Counted from the first letter of the stretch, positions 54,840-63,895 are shown. The stretch: 64,000 nt of DNA from Caryophanales bacterium UBA6877 (GCA_002451465.1 DKCJ01000024.1:21578-85577), one strand, 5' to 3'. Numbers and translations are program-made. Notes: generated by a model from the sequence alone, not told the origin.

Positions 54840-56384
54840 ATGAATTGGCTTAATTACTACGGACTTGCCATAATGGCGGTTATTATGATTCCTAATATAA
54901 TTTATGCAGTAAAGCATAAAAATCAAGTGGCCGTTTACGATAATAAGACGGCTATTCTTTTTGAACAAATCGGCAGATATGGCTGTTTTTTCTTTATGAT
55001 ATTCAATATTCCGTACACTTATATTGGCTTTTGGTTTTCTTTCGGGGAAATATTTTACATAACTATCAATACAGTTTTACTTTTGGGATATTGTATATCT
55101 TGGATTGTGTTGTGGAATAAAAATGGCATCGTAAAAGCTCTATTACTTTCTATAATACCATCATTAGTTTTTATTGTATCAAGTATACTTATTGCAAGTA
55201 TTCCTTTATTTGTGCTTGCCATTATTTTTTCCATTACGCATATTCTTATTTCTATAAAGAGCGCAAAAGCTGAAAATACCGCCGAACCACAAATAAAAAA
55301 GAAAACGATAATTTCGGTTATAGCATTATTATTAAGTGTGGCTATGACTTTTGTTGGCACATTCGGCGGATTGTTTGCTTATCAACAAAACAATTTCGAT
55401 AAACTTAAAAATATGTCCTCGTTGGATATGATTGAATATTCTTGTTCAAATAAAAACACTAAAATAAGTTTTGCACTCATTGAAAATGGTGAAATTACAT
55501 ATCATATTTATGGTAAAAACGGCGAAGAAACAAACATATACAATTATGAAATCGGTTCGATTAGTAAAACTTTTGTCGGTGCATTGTGTGCAAAAGCCAT
55601 AAATGAAAATAGACTAAATTTGAAAGACAGTATTTCGAAATATCTTGATTTGAAAAATGATAAATATTTTCCGACAATAGAACGACTTTTAACACATACA
55701 TCTGGATATGCCGCTTATTATTTTGAAAGTTCTATGATTGGCAACAAATTTGCGCATATCACAAACGATTTTTACGGAATAGGCAAAGATAAAATTCTTC
55801 AAAGAGTGCAAAACATTGTGCTAGAAAATAAAGATTATCCATTTGTATACTCTAATTTCGGCATATCGGTTTTGGGACTTGTTTTAGAAAACATTTATAG
55901 CGACAGTTTTACAAACATTATGAATGACTTTATTCGTAATGACTTGCACTTGCAAAATACACAGGCAGCAAAACAAAGCGGTAATCTCGATAAGTATTGG
56001 AAGTGGAAACAAAACGATGGTTATATTCCAGCAGGTTCAATTATTTCAAATATTGAAAGTATGACGATTTATTTGCAATTATATATGAATAATACTATTT
56101 CATATTTGCCAATGACTTATTCTAGAATAAAAGATATAAATGCTAACCAACCAGCCTACGAAGCAATGAATATTCGAATAGACAGCGTTGGTATGACTTG
56201 GATGTTAGACAATAAAAGCGATATTATTTGGCATAATGGTGCAACTACCAATTTCAACAGTTATATAGGGTTTACTCAAGATAGAAAACGTGGAGTTGTA
56301 ATTTTAAGCAATTTGAACGCAAATGATAAAATTTCAATGACTGTAATCGGGGCAAAACTTTTGACGGGACAGTTTGATTTATAA
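54840..56384 (+). CDS. Membrane-anchored beta-lactamase-family serine hydrolase
   Basis: Residues 1-190 hold about six hydrophobic helices; residues 195-514 are a class C beta-lactamase/D-alanyl-D-alanine carboxypeptidase-like domain with SISK (SxxK nucleophile, near residue 244), YSN (VYSNFG) and HNG (IWHNGATTNF, the KTG-equivalent). The domain would face outside. Such proteins hydrolyse peptidoglycan peptides or other esters; drug resistance cannot be claimed. Leucine codons TTG and CTT are more frequent than in neighbouring core genes, consistent with transfer. Its neighbours are a lipoprotein and a restriction system. Confidence 0.85.
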   Translation: MNWLNYYGLAIMAVIMIPNIIYAVKHKNQVAVYDNKTAILFEQIGRYGCFFFMIFNIPYTYIGFWFSFGEIFYITINTVLLLGYCISWIVLWNKNGIVKALLLSIIPSLVFIVSSILIASIPLFVLAIIFSITHILISIKSAKAENTAEPQIKKKTIISVIALLLSVAMTFVGTFGGLFAYQQNNFDKLKNMSSLDMIEYSCSNKNTKISFALIENGEITYHIYGKNGEETNIYNYEIGSISKTFVGALCAKAINENRLNLKDSISKYLDLKNDKYFPTIERLLTHTSGYAAYYFESSMIGNKFAHITNDFYGIGKDKILQRVQNIVLENKDYPFVYSNFGISVLGLVLENIYSDSFTNIMNDFIRNDLHLQNTQAAKQSGNLDKYWKWKQNDGYIPAGSIISNIESMTIYLQLYMNNTISYLPMTYSRIKDINANQPAYEAMNIRIDSVGMTWMLDNKSDIIWHNGATTNFNSYIGFTQDRKRGVVILSNLNANDKISMTVIGAKLLTGQFDL

Positions 56385-56652
56385 AATTCACTTTACGTTA
56401 CTAACGCTCAGCCAATTAAAATTTAACATAGAGAAATCTGTGTTTTTCTTTATTTTTCTAATCAAAAAATATCTAGAATTCTATAAAAAAGATTACTATA
56501 ACTCAAAAAATAAATTATCTATCATTTTGATTTATGATTAAAGCAATGAATTTACTCAAAAAACACTTCTTTTATAATATAAATTAAATTTAACTATAAA
56601 ATTAATTAAAATCTTGTTATTGTAATAATGTATTAAATATATGGAGACAATG

Positions 56653-57030
56653 ATGAAAATAAAAACTATAGCTTTGATTGCACATGATAATAAAAAACCA
56701 GAAATTATAGAATGGGCAAAAAATCATAAAGAAGTTCTTTCTCATTTTAGTTTATGTGGAACTGGAACCACCGCTAAATTAATTAATGAAAATACTGGTT
56801 TAGAAGTAAAAAGATATCTTTCAGGTCCTTTAGGTGGTGATTTAGAGATTGGTGCTAAAGTTGCTGAAAAAGAAATCGATATTGTTATCTTCTTTTGGGA
56901 TCCATTACAAGCTCAACCTCATGATCCTGATGTTAAAGCTTTACTTAGGATTGCTGCCCTTTATGATATTCCTATTGCTACAAATCCATCAACAGCAAAC
57001 TATATATTAACTTCGAGTTTACTTAAATAG
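56653..57030 (+). CDS. mgsA: Methylglyoxal synthase
   Basis: Converts dihydroxyacetone phosphate to methylglyoxal and phosphate, an overflow route for triose phosphates. The 125 residues hold LIAHDNKKPEIIEWA, the phosphate-binding CGTGTTA, GPLGGDLEIGA (catalytic Asp) and FFWDPLQAQPHDPDVKALLRIA. I start at 56653, where the GGAG site is 6 bases upstream; the frame from 56641 is less likely. Confidence 0.95.
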   Translation: MKIKTIALIAHDNKKPEIIEWAKNHKEVLSHFSLCGTGTTAKLINENTGLEVKRYLSGPLGGDLEIGAKVAEKEIDIVIFFWDPLQAQPHDPDVKALLRIAALYDIPIATNPSTANYILTSSLLK

Positions 57031-57038
57031 ATATTAAA

Positions 57039-57060
57039 AAAGGAGGTTTAAACCTCCTTT
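57039..57060. terminator. Bidirectional terminator
   Basis: A perfect 22-base palindrome (AAAGGAGGTTT and its complement AAACCTCCTTT) between mgsA (plus) and the convergent membrane-protein gene (minus). Confidence 0.8.
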
Positions 57061-57062
57061 AT

Positions 57063-57512
57063 TTATTTCTTTGCCTCTATATCGTTTTTTGTTGGAACAA
57101 CTTGTACAGTTGATGCTTCAATAGCTTCATTTTGTGCATCAAGCATCCTTTTAAGTCTTTGTTCTCTTCTTGCTTGTCTTTCTTTATCACGATCTTCGTT
57201 TTTACTAGCAAGTGAGGAAGTAATTGCAATAATAATTGCTCCTACTAAAACAAGAACAATACCCCAAAATAAGAAACCAAATGGCTTATTTCCAAATAAT
57301 GATTTTAAATAAGAATCACCTATAAGAAGTGGATTTTTTGATGGAGGAATATTAAGACTTCCACCAACAATATTTAAAACATCAAAGACTAAACCAATCA
57401 CAAATAAAATCACTCCAATAACAAACCAAACAAGTTGCTTCATTGAAAATGATTTAAAAAAATCTTTTAAGCCATTAGACTTTCTTTTATTTTGATTTTT
57501 AACATTAGCCAT
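57063..57512 (-). CDS. Two-helix membrane protein of unknown function
   Basis: A 149-residue protein with a basic N-terminus, two hydrophobic segments (about 28-50 and 78-98) and a charged, probably coiled-coil C-terminus (KNEDRDKERQARREQRLKRM). It follows the 57535 gene after 22 bases and is probably co-transcribed. No family recognised. Confidence 0.55.
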   Translation of the reverse strand: MANVKNQNKRKSNGLKDFFKSFSMKQLVWFVIGVILFVIGLVFDVLNIVGGSLNIPPSKNPLLIGDSYLKSLFGNKPFGFLFWGIVLVLVGAIIIAITSSLASKNEDRDKERQARREQRLKRMLDAQNEAIEASTVQVVPTKNDIEAKK

Positions 57513-57534
57513 AGTAAACGCTTTTAATAATTAA

Positions 57535-58410
57535 TTATTTTTGTTCTGGTTTTGCTTCTTCTGGAGCTTTATCACTACTCTCGACAACAGTCTTCTTGTT
57601 ATCTTCAATTAATTCTTTGAGTAATGGTTCATAATTTGTCTTCCAGCCTTTTTCGGAATCTTCAACAAAAGCACTTAATTCAAGACCAACTTCGTTATAG
57701 ACATCTTGGAAATTCTTTCCAACTGGAAGATCTCTCTTACCAGTCATCATTTCGATGTATTTAAAGATTTCATCTAATGCATTTGTATAGAGTATATCTG
57801 TGCAAGTAGCATTTTGTCTTACAAAACTCACAAGACCAACAAGTTTATTTAAATCTTGTTCAATAAAGTTGCTTTGTGGACTTTTTTGACCATGAGCTTC
57901 ACGCATAACTTTGTTATATTCAGCAAATTGTTTTCTAATTTCAGTTACTAATGTCATTAAAGCAACTGCACGATAAAATCTTTCATCAGCTTTAAGTAAA
58001 GCAACTACACGATCATCTTTTTGATTGTGACTTTCAGCATATTGTTCGTGAATACGAATAACGTTGTTTAATGACTCATGAAGAGGAATAACACCTTCAA
58101 AAATTCTGATATTTTGAGCGTGATCAACTCTAATTCCTTCCGGAGCTTTTTTAATAACGGTGGATGTATCGCTATAGAAATCTTCTCCAAATTTTGTACA
58201 TTCTTCTAAAAGTTTTTGACCTTTCTCGCCATTTTGATCAATAAAGACTTTTAATGGTGAATTAACTTTTACTTCGTTAACAATTCCATTACGTTTGTAA
58301 TCATAAAAATTAACTTCATATTTTTCTCTTGGTAAAGTGTATTCTAAAGTATCTCTAACAAGTGAATTGTAATAAACAATTGAAACAATAACTCTATTTA
58401 TAGTATCCAT
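57535..58410 (-). CDS. Conserved soluble protein of unknown function
   Basis: A 291-residue soluble, largely helical protein with a charged C-terminus (VESSDKAPEEAKPEQK). Blocks such as DDRVVALLKADERFYRAVALM suggest a helical bundle. No signal peptide, catalytic motif or named family is seen. It has a good ribosome site (AAAGGAAAA) and lies upstream of the two-helix membrane protein. Its function cannot be assigned. Confidence 0.5.
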   Translation of the reverse strand: MDTINRVIVSIVYYNSLVRDTLEYTLPREKYEVNFYDYKRNGIVNEVKVNSPLKVFIDQNGEKGQKLLEECTKFGEDFYSDTSTVIKKAPEGIRVDHAQNIRIFEGVIPLHESLNNVIRIHEQYAESHNQKDDRVVALLKADERFYRAVALMTLVTEIRKQFAEYNKVMREAHGQKSPQSNFIEQDLNKLVGLVSFVRQNATCTDILYTNALDEIFKYIEMMTGKRDLPVGKNFQDVYNEVGLELSAFVEDSEKGWKTNYEPLLKELIEDNKKTVVESSDKAPEEAKPEQK

Positions 58411-58457
58411 ATTTTTTTCCTTTCTCTAACAATTCTTATAATACATAATATATCATA

Positions 58458-59291
58458 CTATTTTTTTACAATATATCTACTTAAATCTTCAAATTTATCT
58501 ATTGTATATTTAGCATATTTTTTAACAGCCTCTGGTGCTTTGCCCATAACGAAACTTGTTTCTTTAAATTCTTTAAACATTGAAATATCGTTTCCGCTAT
58601 CGCCAACTACACATATTTCATCATCTTTTATTCCCTTAATTTTGCAATATTCTCGCATAATCGAGCCTTTGCTACAATTTTTTGGAGTAATTTCTATAAC
58701 TTCATTACTCCAGCTTGATTCAATATTTGTATAGGCGTTTCGAATAACTTTATTAAGATCCATGGCTTGTTTTTTCTTTCTACTAGTAACACCTATAAAA
58801 AACATTAATTTGAAAATCTTTTGATTTTCTAATGCTTCATTAAATTCTTCAATTTTAAAATGTGGAACTTCTCCATAATTACCTTGAATTTTATTATATA
58901 AAGCATAAAAATATTTTAAAATTTCACATCCTTTTCTTATTTTAATAAAGAAGCCTTTTTCAGTCATTATCATGACACCAGGTAATTTAAATGGAACTAA
59001 TAATTCATCTATTAATTCTTTTATTTCGTTTTTATCAATGCTTTCACTTCTAAGAATTTTACCATCTTCATATAAAACAGCTCCATTAAATCCTATTAAA
59101 GTGCATTTTCTACCAATAACTTTTTCAACTTTTTTACCATATTCCACAGACCTACCACTTACTAAAATTACTTTTCCACCACCATCAATAAAAGATTGAA
59201 GAAAAAATAAATTTTCTTTGCTAATTAAATGACGTTTATCTTTTGGATAAAAAAGTGTTCCATCTAAATCAGTTGCAATATATTTAATCAT
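58458..59291 (-). CDS. Cof-type HAD superfamily phosphatase
   Basis: A 277-residue cytosolic hydrolase with motif I ATDLDGTLF, motif II VSGRSVEYGKKV, a cap domain (80-190) and motif IV VVGDSGNDISMF. It is a paralogue of the one at 46924 (similar length, different sequence). Substrate unknown. It starts 45 bases after hpf with a distant AAAGG site. Confidence 0.88.
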   Translation of the reverse strand: MIKYIATDLDGTLFYPKDKRHLISKENLFFLQSFIDGGGKVILVSGRSVEYGKKVEKVIGRKCTLIGFNGAVLYEDGKILRSESIDKNEIKELIDELLVPFKLPGVMIMTEKGFFIKIRKGCEILKYFYALYNKIQGNYGEVPHFKIEEFNEALENQKIFKLMFFIGVTSRKKKQAMDLNKVIRNAYTNIESSWSNEVIEITPKNCSKGSIMREYCKIKGIKDDEICVVGDSGNDISMFKEFKETSFVMGKAPEAVKKYAKYTIDKFEDLSRYIVKK

Positions 59292-59336
59292 AAAAAAAGT
59301 TTGCCTTTCAGCAAGCTAATTTTAAGTAAAAATTTA

Positions 59337-59891
59337 CTAAATATCAACTTTATTTTCGGCTTGAATTAAACCATAGCCACCATCATTTCTTTTATATAAA
59401 ACTGATATTTTTTCATCTTCACTATCTAAATATAAGAAGAAATCATGTCCTAAAGCTTCCATTCTTGTAATTGCTTCTTCCATTTCCATAGGTTTTAATT
59501 CGAGAGTTTTAGTTCTTACAAGTTCAGCTTGTTCTTCATTTTTAATTTCATCTAAGATGTTTTCATAAACAATTGATTTACCTAAACCCTCATGTCCATA
59601 TTTCTTTAACATTTTGGTTTTAAGTTTACGCATCTCACCAACAAGTTTATCAATTGCTAAATCAACCGCAGCATATAAATCATCACTTGTAACTTCTGCT
59701 CTAAATGTCATTTCTGGAGTAAATACTGTTATTTCGATTTTTTGAGCAGTTTTATAAGTTCTACAAACAGCTCTACATAAAACATCGGCATCTTTATCAA
59801 AATATTTTTCAATACGACTTAATTTCTTTTGAATAACATTTGAAATAGCCTCGGTGATTAGAATGTTCTTACCAACAATTTGAAATTTCAT
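59337..59891 (-). CDS. hpf: Ribosome hibernation promoting factor, long form
   Basis: Binds the 30S subunit and joins two ribosomes as 100S dimers in stationary phase. The 184 residues include the N-terminal domain (FQIVGKNILITEAISNVIQKKL, DADVLCRAVCRTYK) and the extra C-terminal dimerisation domain (KPMEMEEAITRMEALGHDFFLYLDSEDEKISVLYKR, key residues KPM and GHDFF), which defines the long form of Firmicutes. Strong GGAGG site. Confidence 0.95.
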   Translation of the reverse strand: MKFQIVGKNILITEAISNVIQKKLSRIEKYFDKDADVLCRAVCRTYKTAQKIEITVFTPEMTFRAEVTSDDLYAAVDLAIDKLVGEMRKLKTKMLKKYGHEGLGKSIVYENILDEIKNEEQAELVRTKTLELKPMEMEEAITRMEALGHDFFLYLDSEDEKISVLYKRNDGGYGLIQAENKVDI

Positions 59892-60038
59892 AATTATACC
59901 TCCTTATGTAACAACACATCTTATAACCTTATTATATTATATATTTCGTTTTCTTTATAGAATAAATTAGTGAAATTACTTGAATAAATAATTATCATTT
60001 TCTTATAATTAATAAATCAAATGAGAAAGGAGCTTACA

Positions 60039-61469
60039 ATGGCTAACTTTTTAAATAAGTTCTTTCATATTGAAGAAAGAGGTTCAACTATTTCTAAAGA
60101 ACTACTTGGAGGATTAACGACTTTTTTAGCGTTATTCTATATTTTACCTGTTAATAGTGGCATTTTATCTAATCTTAATTTCAATGATGGATTAAGTCAT
60201 ACGGAATTTGGAGCAATATTTCTTGCTACAGCTTTAGCATCAGGAATTACAACCTTATTAATGGGATTATATGCTAATTATCCTGTCGCTTTATCTTCTA
60301 GCATGGGAATAAACGCTTTTATTGCTTTTACTATTTGTAAAGGAGCTGGCTTTGGTTATGGCGAGGCTATGGCTTTAACATTCCTTGCTGGAATTATATT
60401 TTTTATTATTTCTGTCACTCCAGTTCGTGAAAAAATAACAAACGCTATACCTAAAAATTTTAAAATAGCAATTGCTGCTGGTATTGGCTTTTTTATTTGT
60501 TTTATAGGTCTAAAAAATTCTGGAATAATCGTAGCAAACGAAAGTACGTATGTAGGTTTAGGAGACTTTAAAAAAATCCCTGTTTTAATGGCTATATGTG
60601 GTTTCCTTTTAGTTTTGTTTTTAGGGCATTTTAAAAACAAAAAAGTATCTCAATTTGCTGTCATTATTTCGCTTTTTATTCTTGGAATAATCTCTGCTTC
60701 AATTGGCCAAATAACCCTTGCTCTCAAGGGTGAAGAAGCTTTAAAAGCTATTGATATGCCTACTTTTTATGATAGTTCCTTTAGCTATTCTGCTCTAGCC
60801 TCTTTTAAAGATGTTTTCTTATTAGCTTTTAAAGAAGGCTTTGTAACATTTACAAAACCAGAAGCTTATGCAATGCTTTTTGCTCTTGTATTTGTTAATT
60901 TCTTTGATACAACCGGGACTTTAGTCGCCGTTGGAAGTGAAGCAAATTTAATAGATAAAGATGGTAAACTTATAGGAGCTAAAAGAGCTTTGATGGTAGA
61001 TTCATTCGGTACAAGTTTAGGTGGTATTTTTGGTACAACTGGTATTTCATCTTTTGTTGAATCAACAGCTGGAATAAGTGTTGGCGCTAGAACTGGACTT
61101 TCTAGTGTAGTTGTTGCAATATTATTCTTTTTATCGATACTAATTTATCCTGCACTTGGAATGTTTGGCTTTACCCCAAGTGGACTTTCTCCAGTTACAT
61201 CAATTGCTTTAATTTATGTAGGGACTATTATGTTTAAAAATTTAAAAGATATTGATTGGAATGATGGAGTGGCGGTTGCAAGTGGCTTTATAACCATCAT
61301 AATGATGATATTATCTTATTCAATTTGTGATGGTATTGCATTTGGTTTTATCTCTTACACAATTATGTCTCTTGCATCAGGGAACGCCAAAAAAATATCC
61401 CCTTTAATGTATATAATTTCTATATTATTTATAGGTTATTATGTGCTTAAATTTACAGTTCTTGTTTAA
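60039..61469 (+). CDS. NCS2 family purine permease (AzgA/PbuG-like)
   Basis: A 476-residue transporter with about 12-14 helices, of the AzgA subgroup of NCS2 that imports hypoxanthine, guanine or adenine with a cation. Marks include SKELLGGLTTFLALFYILPVN, SSSMGINAFIAFTI and the C-terminal part VNFFDTTGTLVAVGSEANL and TTGISSFVESTAGISVGARTGL. Start MANFLNKFF with AAAGGAG upstream; six upstream codons are unlikely. It probably salvages purines from the host or environment. Confidence 0.9.
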   Translation: MANFLNKFFHIEERGSTISKELLGGLTTFLALFYILPVNSGILSNLNFNDGLSHTEFGAIFLATALASGITTLLMGLYANYPVALSSSMGINAFIAFTICKGAGFGYGEAMALTFLAGIIFFIISVTPVREKITNAIPKNFKIAIAAGIGFFICFIGLKNSGIIVANESTYVGLGDFKKIPVLMAICGFLLVLFLGHFKNKKVSQFAVIISLFILGIISASIGQITLALKGEEALKAIDMPTFYDSSFSYSALASFKDVFLLAFKEGFVTFTKPEAYAMLFALVFVNFFDTTGTLVAVGSEANLIDKDGKLIGAKRALMVDSFGTSLGGIFGTTGISSFVESTAGISVGARTGLSSVVVAILFFLSILIYPALGMFGFTPSGLSPVTSIALIYVGTIMFKNLKDIDWNDGVAVASGFITIIMMILSYSICDGIAFGFISYTIMSLASGNAKKISPLMYIISILFIGYYVLKFTVLV

Positions 61470-61488
61470 ATTAATTTAAATATCAAAA

Positions 61489-62673
61489 TCATTTAACTCT
61501 TGCTTCATTAAGCAAGAGTTTTTTAATTTCATCAACTTTATCTAATTTTTCCCAAGGTAAATCTAAATCGGGTCTACCAAAATGACCATAATTTGCAATA
61601 TCACGATATGCAAAAGTTGGATGATTTTTTAAATCAAAATTTTTAATAATGATGCCTGGCCTAAAATCAAATACCTTATCAATAATTTTATAAATTACCT
61701 CGTCATCATAATGTCCAGTTTTAAAAGTTGAAACATTAATGCTTAATGGTTCTGCTTTACCAATTGCATATCCAACTTGTATTTCTAATCTATCTGCAAC
61801 ATTAGCTGCAACTAAGTTTTTAGCAACGTAGCGTGCCATGTAGGCCGCACTTCTATCTACTTTTGATGGATCTTTTCCACTAAAAGAACCACCACCATGT
61901 CTAGCACTTCCCCCATATGTATCAGCAATAATTTTTCTACCAGTAAGACCTGTATCTCCTTTTGGGCCACCAATAACAAACTTACCAGTTGGATTTATTA
62001 AAACTTTAAAATCATCATTTAAATTAAATGATCTCGCAACTGGAATCATAATATTATTTTTAATATATTCTTTAAATTCTTTTTCGTTAAAATCTGGATC
62101 ATGTTGACAAGACATTAAGATAGTTTCAATTCTTGGAGTTTTACTAGAATAATCGATAGTAACACTACTTTTCATGTCAGGTCTACTCCATTTAAACTCA
62201 TTATTTTTTCGTAAATTTGAAGCTCTTCTTACAAGTTTTTCGGCAATAGAATAAGCAAGAGGCATATAGCCACTTGATTCATTACTTGCATAACCAAACA
62301 TTATGCCTTGATCACCAGCTCCTTGATTTTCAATTGTATCTTTTTTAACTCCTTGACGAATGTCTGGAGATTGTTCTTTGATTATGTTTAAAATTTTTAC
62401 ATTTTTATAATCAAATCCTAAATCTTTATTAGTATAACCAATATCTTTAATTACATCTCTTGCAATTTGTTCATAATCTACTTTAGCTTTAGTTGTAATT
62501 TCGCCACCAATTAATAAAAATTGTTCACTAGCAAAACACTCACAAGCAACAAAACTATTTTTATCTTCTTTTAAAACAGCATCTAAAATTGCATCAGCAA
62601 TTTGATCACAAATTTTATCAGGATGCCCTTCACTAACCGCTTCACTTGTAAACAATATTTTTCTTTTTTCCAT
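61489..62673 (-). CDS. metK: S-adenosylmethionine synthetase
   Basis: Makes S-adenosylmethionine from ATP and methionine. The 394 residues contain TSEAVSEGHPDKICDQIADAILDA, GAGDQGIMFGYA, NPTGKFVIGGPKGDTGLTGRKII and GGSFSGKDPSKVDRS, all standard. Regulated by the SAM-type riboswitch and terminator just upstream, a product-feedback loop. A GGAG site (ATATGGAGAATTAATATGG) precedes the ATG. Confidence 0.99.
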   Translation of the reverse strand: MEKRKILFTSEAVSEGHPDKICDQIADAILDAVLKEDKNSFVACECFASEQFLLIGGEITTKAKVDYEQIARDVIKDIGYTNKDLGFDYKNVKILNIIKEQSPDIRQGVKKDTIENQGAGDQGIMFGYASNESSGYMPLAYSIAEKLVRRASNLRKNNEFKWSRPDMKSSVTIDYSSKTPRIETILMSCQHDPDFNEKEFKEYIKNNIMIPVARSFNLNDDFKVLINPTGKFVIGGPKGDTGLTGRKIIADTYGGSARHGGGSFSGKDPSKVDRSAAYMARYVAKNLVAANVADRLEIQVGYAIGKAEPLSINVSTFKTGHYDDEVIYKIIDKVFDFRPGIIIKNFDLKNHPTFAYRDIANYGHFGRPDLDLPWEKLDKVDEIKKLLLNEARVK

Positions 62674-62693
62674 ATTAATTCTCCATATATAAT

Positions 62694-62724
62694 AAAAAAA
62701 TCTTCCACATTTACGTGAAAGATT
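62694..62724 (-). terminator. Riboswitch-controlled terminator of metK
   Basis: On the minus strand AATCTTTCAC pairs with GTGGAAGATT (62699-62708 and 62715-62724) and is followed by seven T. It ends just before the metK ribosome site, so transcription stops early when it forms. Confidence 0.85.
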
Positions 62725-62741
62725 TTATTTTTCTTCCTTGT

Positions 62742-62847
62742 CTTATCGATCAAAGTGTGGTTCTTTGCTGTAGGAAGCACTTACTAATTTTATTTTAGAG
62801 TTGCTACTGCACTGGTTATCCTACTTATGTGCAGTTTCTTGATAAGC
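62742..62847 (-). ncRNA. SAM riboswitch (SAM-I clan, divergent)
   Basis: The leader of metK on the minus strand starts GCTTATCAAGA and closes with TGATCGATAAGA, which is the P1 helix plus AAGA of SAM-I riboswitches. The arms CTGCAC/GTGCAG form P2; the GCAAC block and AGTGC lie in P3, followed by TTCCTAC that can pair with GTAGGA in the P2 loop as the expected pseudoknot. The usual P2 kink-turn (GAGGUGGAGGGA-like) is missing, so this may belong to the SAM-I/IV or SAM-IV branch. It is followed by a terminator and metK. Confidence 0.75.
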
Positions 62848-62954
62848 ATTAATAAATATACACTAGTTAATGTAAGAAATAAAGAAATTTTTATATGAAT
62901 AGAAATAAGAAAATTATTTAATTAAATTAATTAAAAATCTAAATATTTTATTAA

Positions 62955-62980
62955 AAAACCAAGAGTTTCCTCTTGGTTTT
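62955..62980 (-). terminator. Terminator of the TSCPD/pduL unit
   Basis: An AAAACCAAGAG/CTCTTGGTTTT stem with a TTTC loop, directly after the TSCPD gene stop. Confidence 0.85.
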
Positions 62981-62982
62981 AC

Positions 62983-63240
62983 TTATTTCAATGCTTCTTC
63001 AATAGCAAGAGCAAGTTGATCAGGACAGCTTGTTGGTTTACTTCTACAAGTAATTCCTTTTAATCTATCATGAACTTCATTCATATTTTGCCCTTTACAA
63101 AGGGAAATGATTCCTTTTAAATTTCCAGGACAACCACCAACGACTTCAATATTTACAATCTTTTTTGTTTCATCATCGTAAGTAATTGTAATTGAACTCG
63201 AACAAGTTCCGACACATTTATGAGTATATGTTTTAATCAT
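62983..63240 (-). CDS. TSCPD domain protein
   Basis: An 85-residue protein with the TSCPD domain: TCSSSITITYDDETKKIVNIEVVGGCPGNLKGI, GITCRSKPTSCPDQLALAIEEAL, with four conserved Cys residues that could bind metal. These short proteins are found widely in anaerobic Firmicutes; the function is uncertain. Its ATG overlaps the pduL stop by one base. Confidence 0.85.
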   Translation of the reverse strand: MIKTYTHKCVGTCSSSITITYDDETKKIVNIEVVGGCPGNLKGIISLCKGQNMNEVHDRLKGITCRSKPTSCPDQLALAIEEALK

Positions 63241-63824
63241 TACTTAATTAAATCTCCATAAACTGTGCCAAAACATAAACCGGCATTGCTTTCATCAGTA
63301 TCAATATGCATTGCTAATCTAAATGAATCGCTTACTCTTATAACAACATCACCAAAAATGATATTTCTTCCTTTTCCTGAATTAACAGAGACACTTACAA
63401 TGTCGCCATTTTTAACACCAAATTCTTCGGCGTCAGTTGGATGCATATGAATGTGTCTTTTTGCGACAATTAAGCCTTCTTCAAGATCAAGTTCGGCACC
63501 AGTTTCTGGATTTACAATCTTAATTGGAGCACTTCCTTTAATATCTCCACTTTCTCTTAATGGAGCATTTGCACCTAATGTGCGAGCATCAGTTGCACTA
63601 ACTTCAACTTGATTATATTTTCTAACAGGTCCTAAGATTGATACACCATCAATTTCCTTCTTTGGTCCAATAATATTTAACTTGGTTGTTGAAAGGAACA
63701 TTCCTGGTTGAGAAAGTTCTTTTTTAACTTTAAGTTCAAAACCCTTACCACATAAATGTTCTAAAGCTTCCTTTGTTAAATGAATATGTCTAGCACTTGT
63801 TTCTACTAAAATTTGTTTTGCCAT
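63240..63824 (-). CDS. pduL: Phosphate propanoyltransferase (PduL-type)
   Basis: Interconverts acyl-CoA and acyl phosphate. The 194 residues include ETSARHIHLTKEALEHL (zinc ligands HIH), GMFLSTTKLNIIGP, GPVRKYNQVEVSATDARTLG and the second zinc site AKRHIHMHPTDAEEFGV. It lacks the N-terminal microcompartment-targeting peptide and is outside a pdu cluster, so it probably acts as the free housekeeping phosphotransacetylase. AAAGGAG precedes the start MAKQILV. Confidence 0.93.
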   Translation of the reverse strand: MAKQILVETSARHIHLTKEALEHLCGKGFELKVKKELSQPGMFLSTTKLNIIGPKKEIDGVSILGPVRKYNQVEVSATDARTLGANAPLRESGDIKGSAPIKIVNPETGAELDLEEGLIVAKRHIHMHPTDAEEFGVKNGDIVSVSVNSGKGRNIIFGDVVIRVSDSFRLAMHIDTDESNAGLCFGTVYGDLIK

Positions 63825-63895
63825 AATTTTCTCCTTTATAAACATAATTATTTTATCACTTCATCTTTAAGATTTCTAAAAAAGATTATTAAATA

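Noticed and set aside
54001..56640. A toxin-antitoxin or other defence system next to the restriction genes.
   Set aside because: The remaining genes are a lipoprotein and a beta-lactamase-fold enzyme with no defence motif.
63240..63824. PduL as part of a bacterial microcompartment.
   Set aside because: No shell protein genes nearby and no targeting peptide at the N-terminus.
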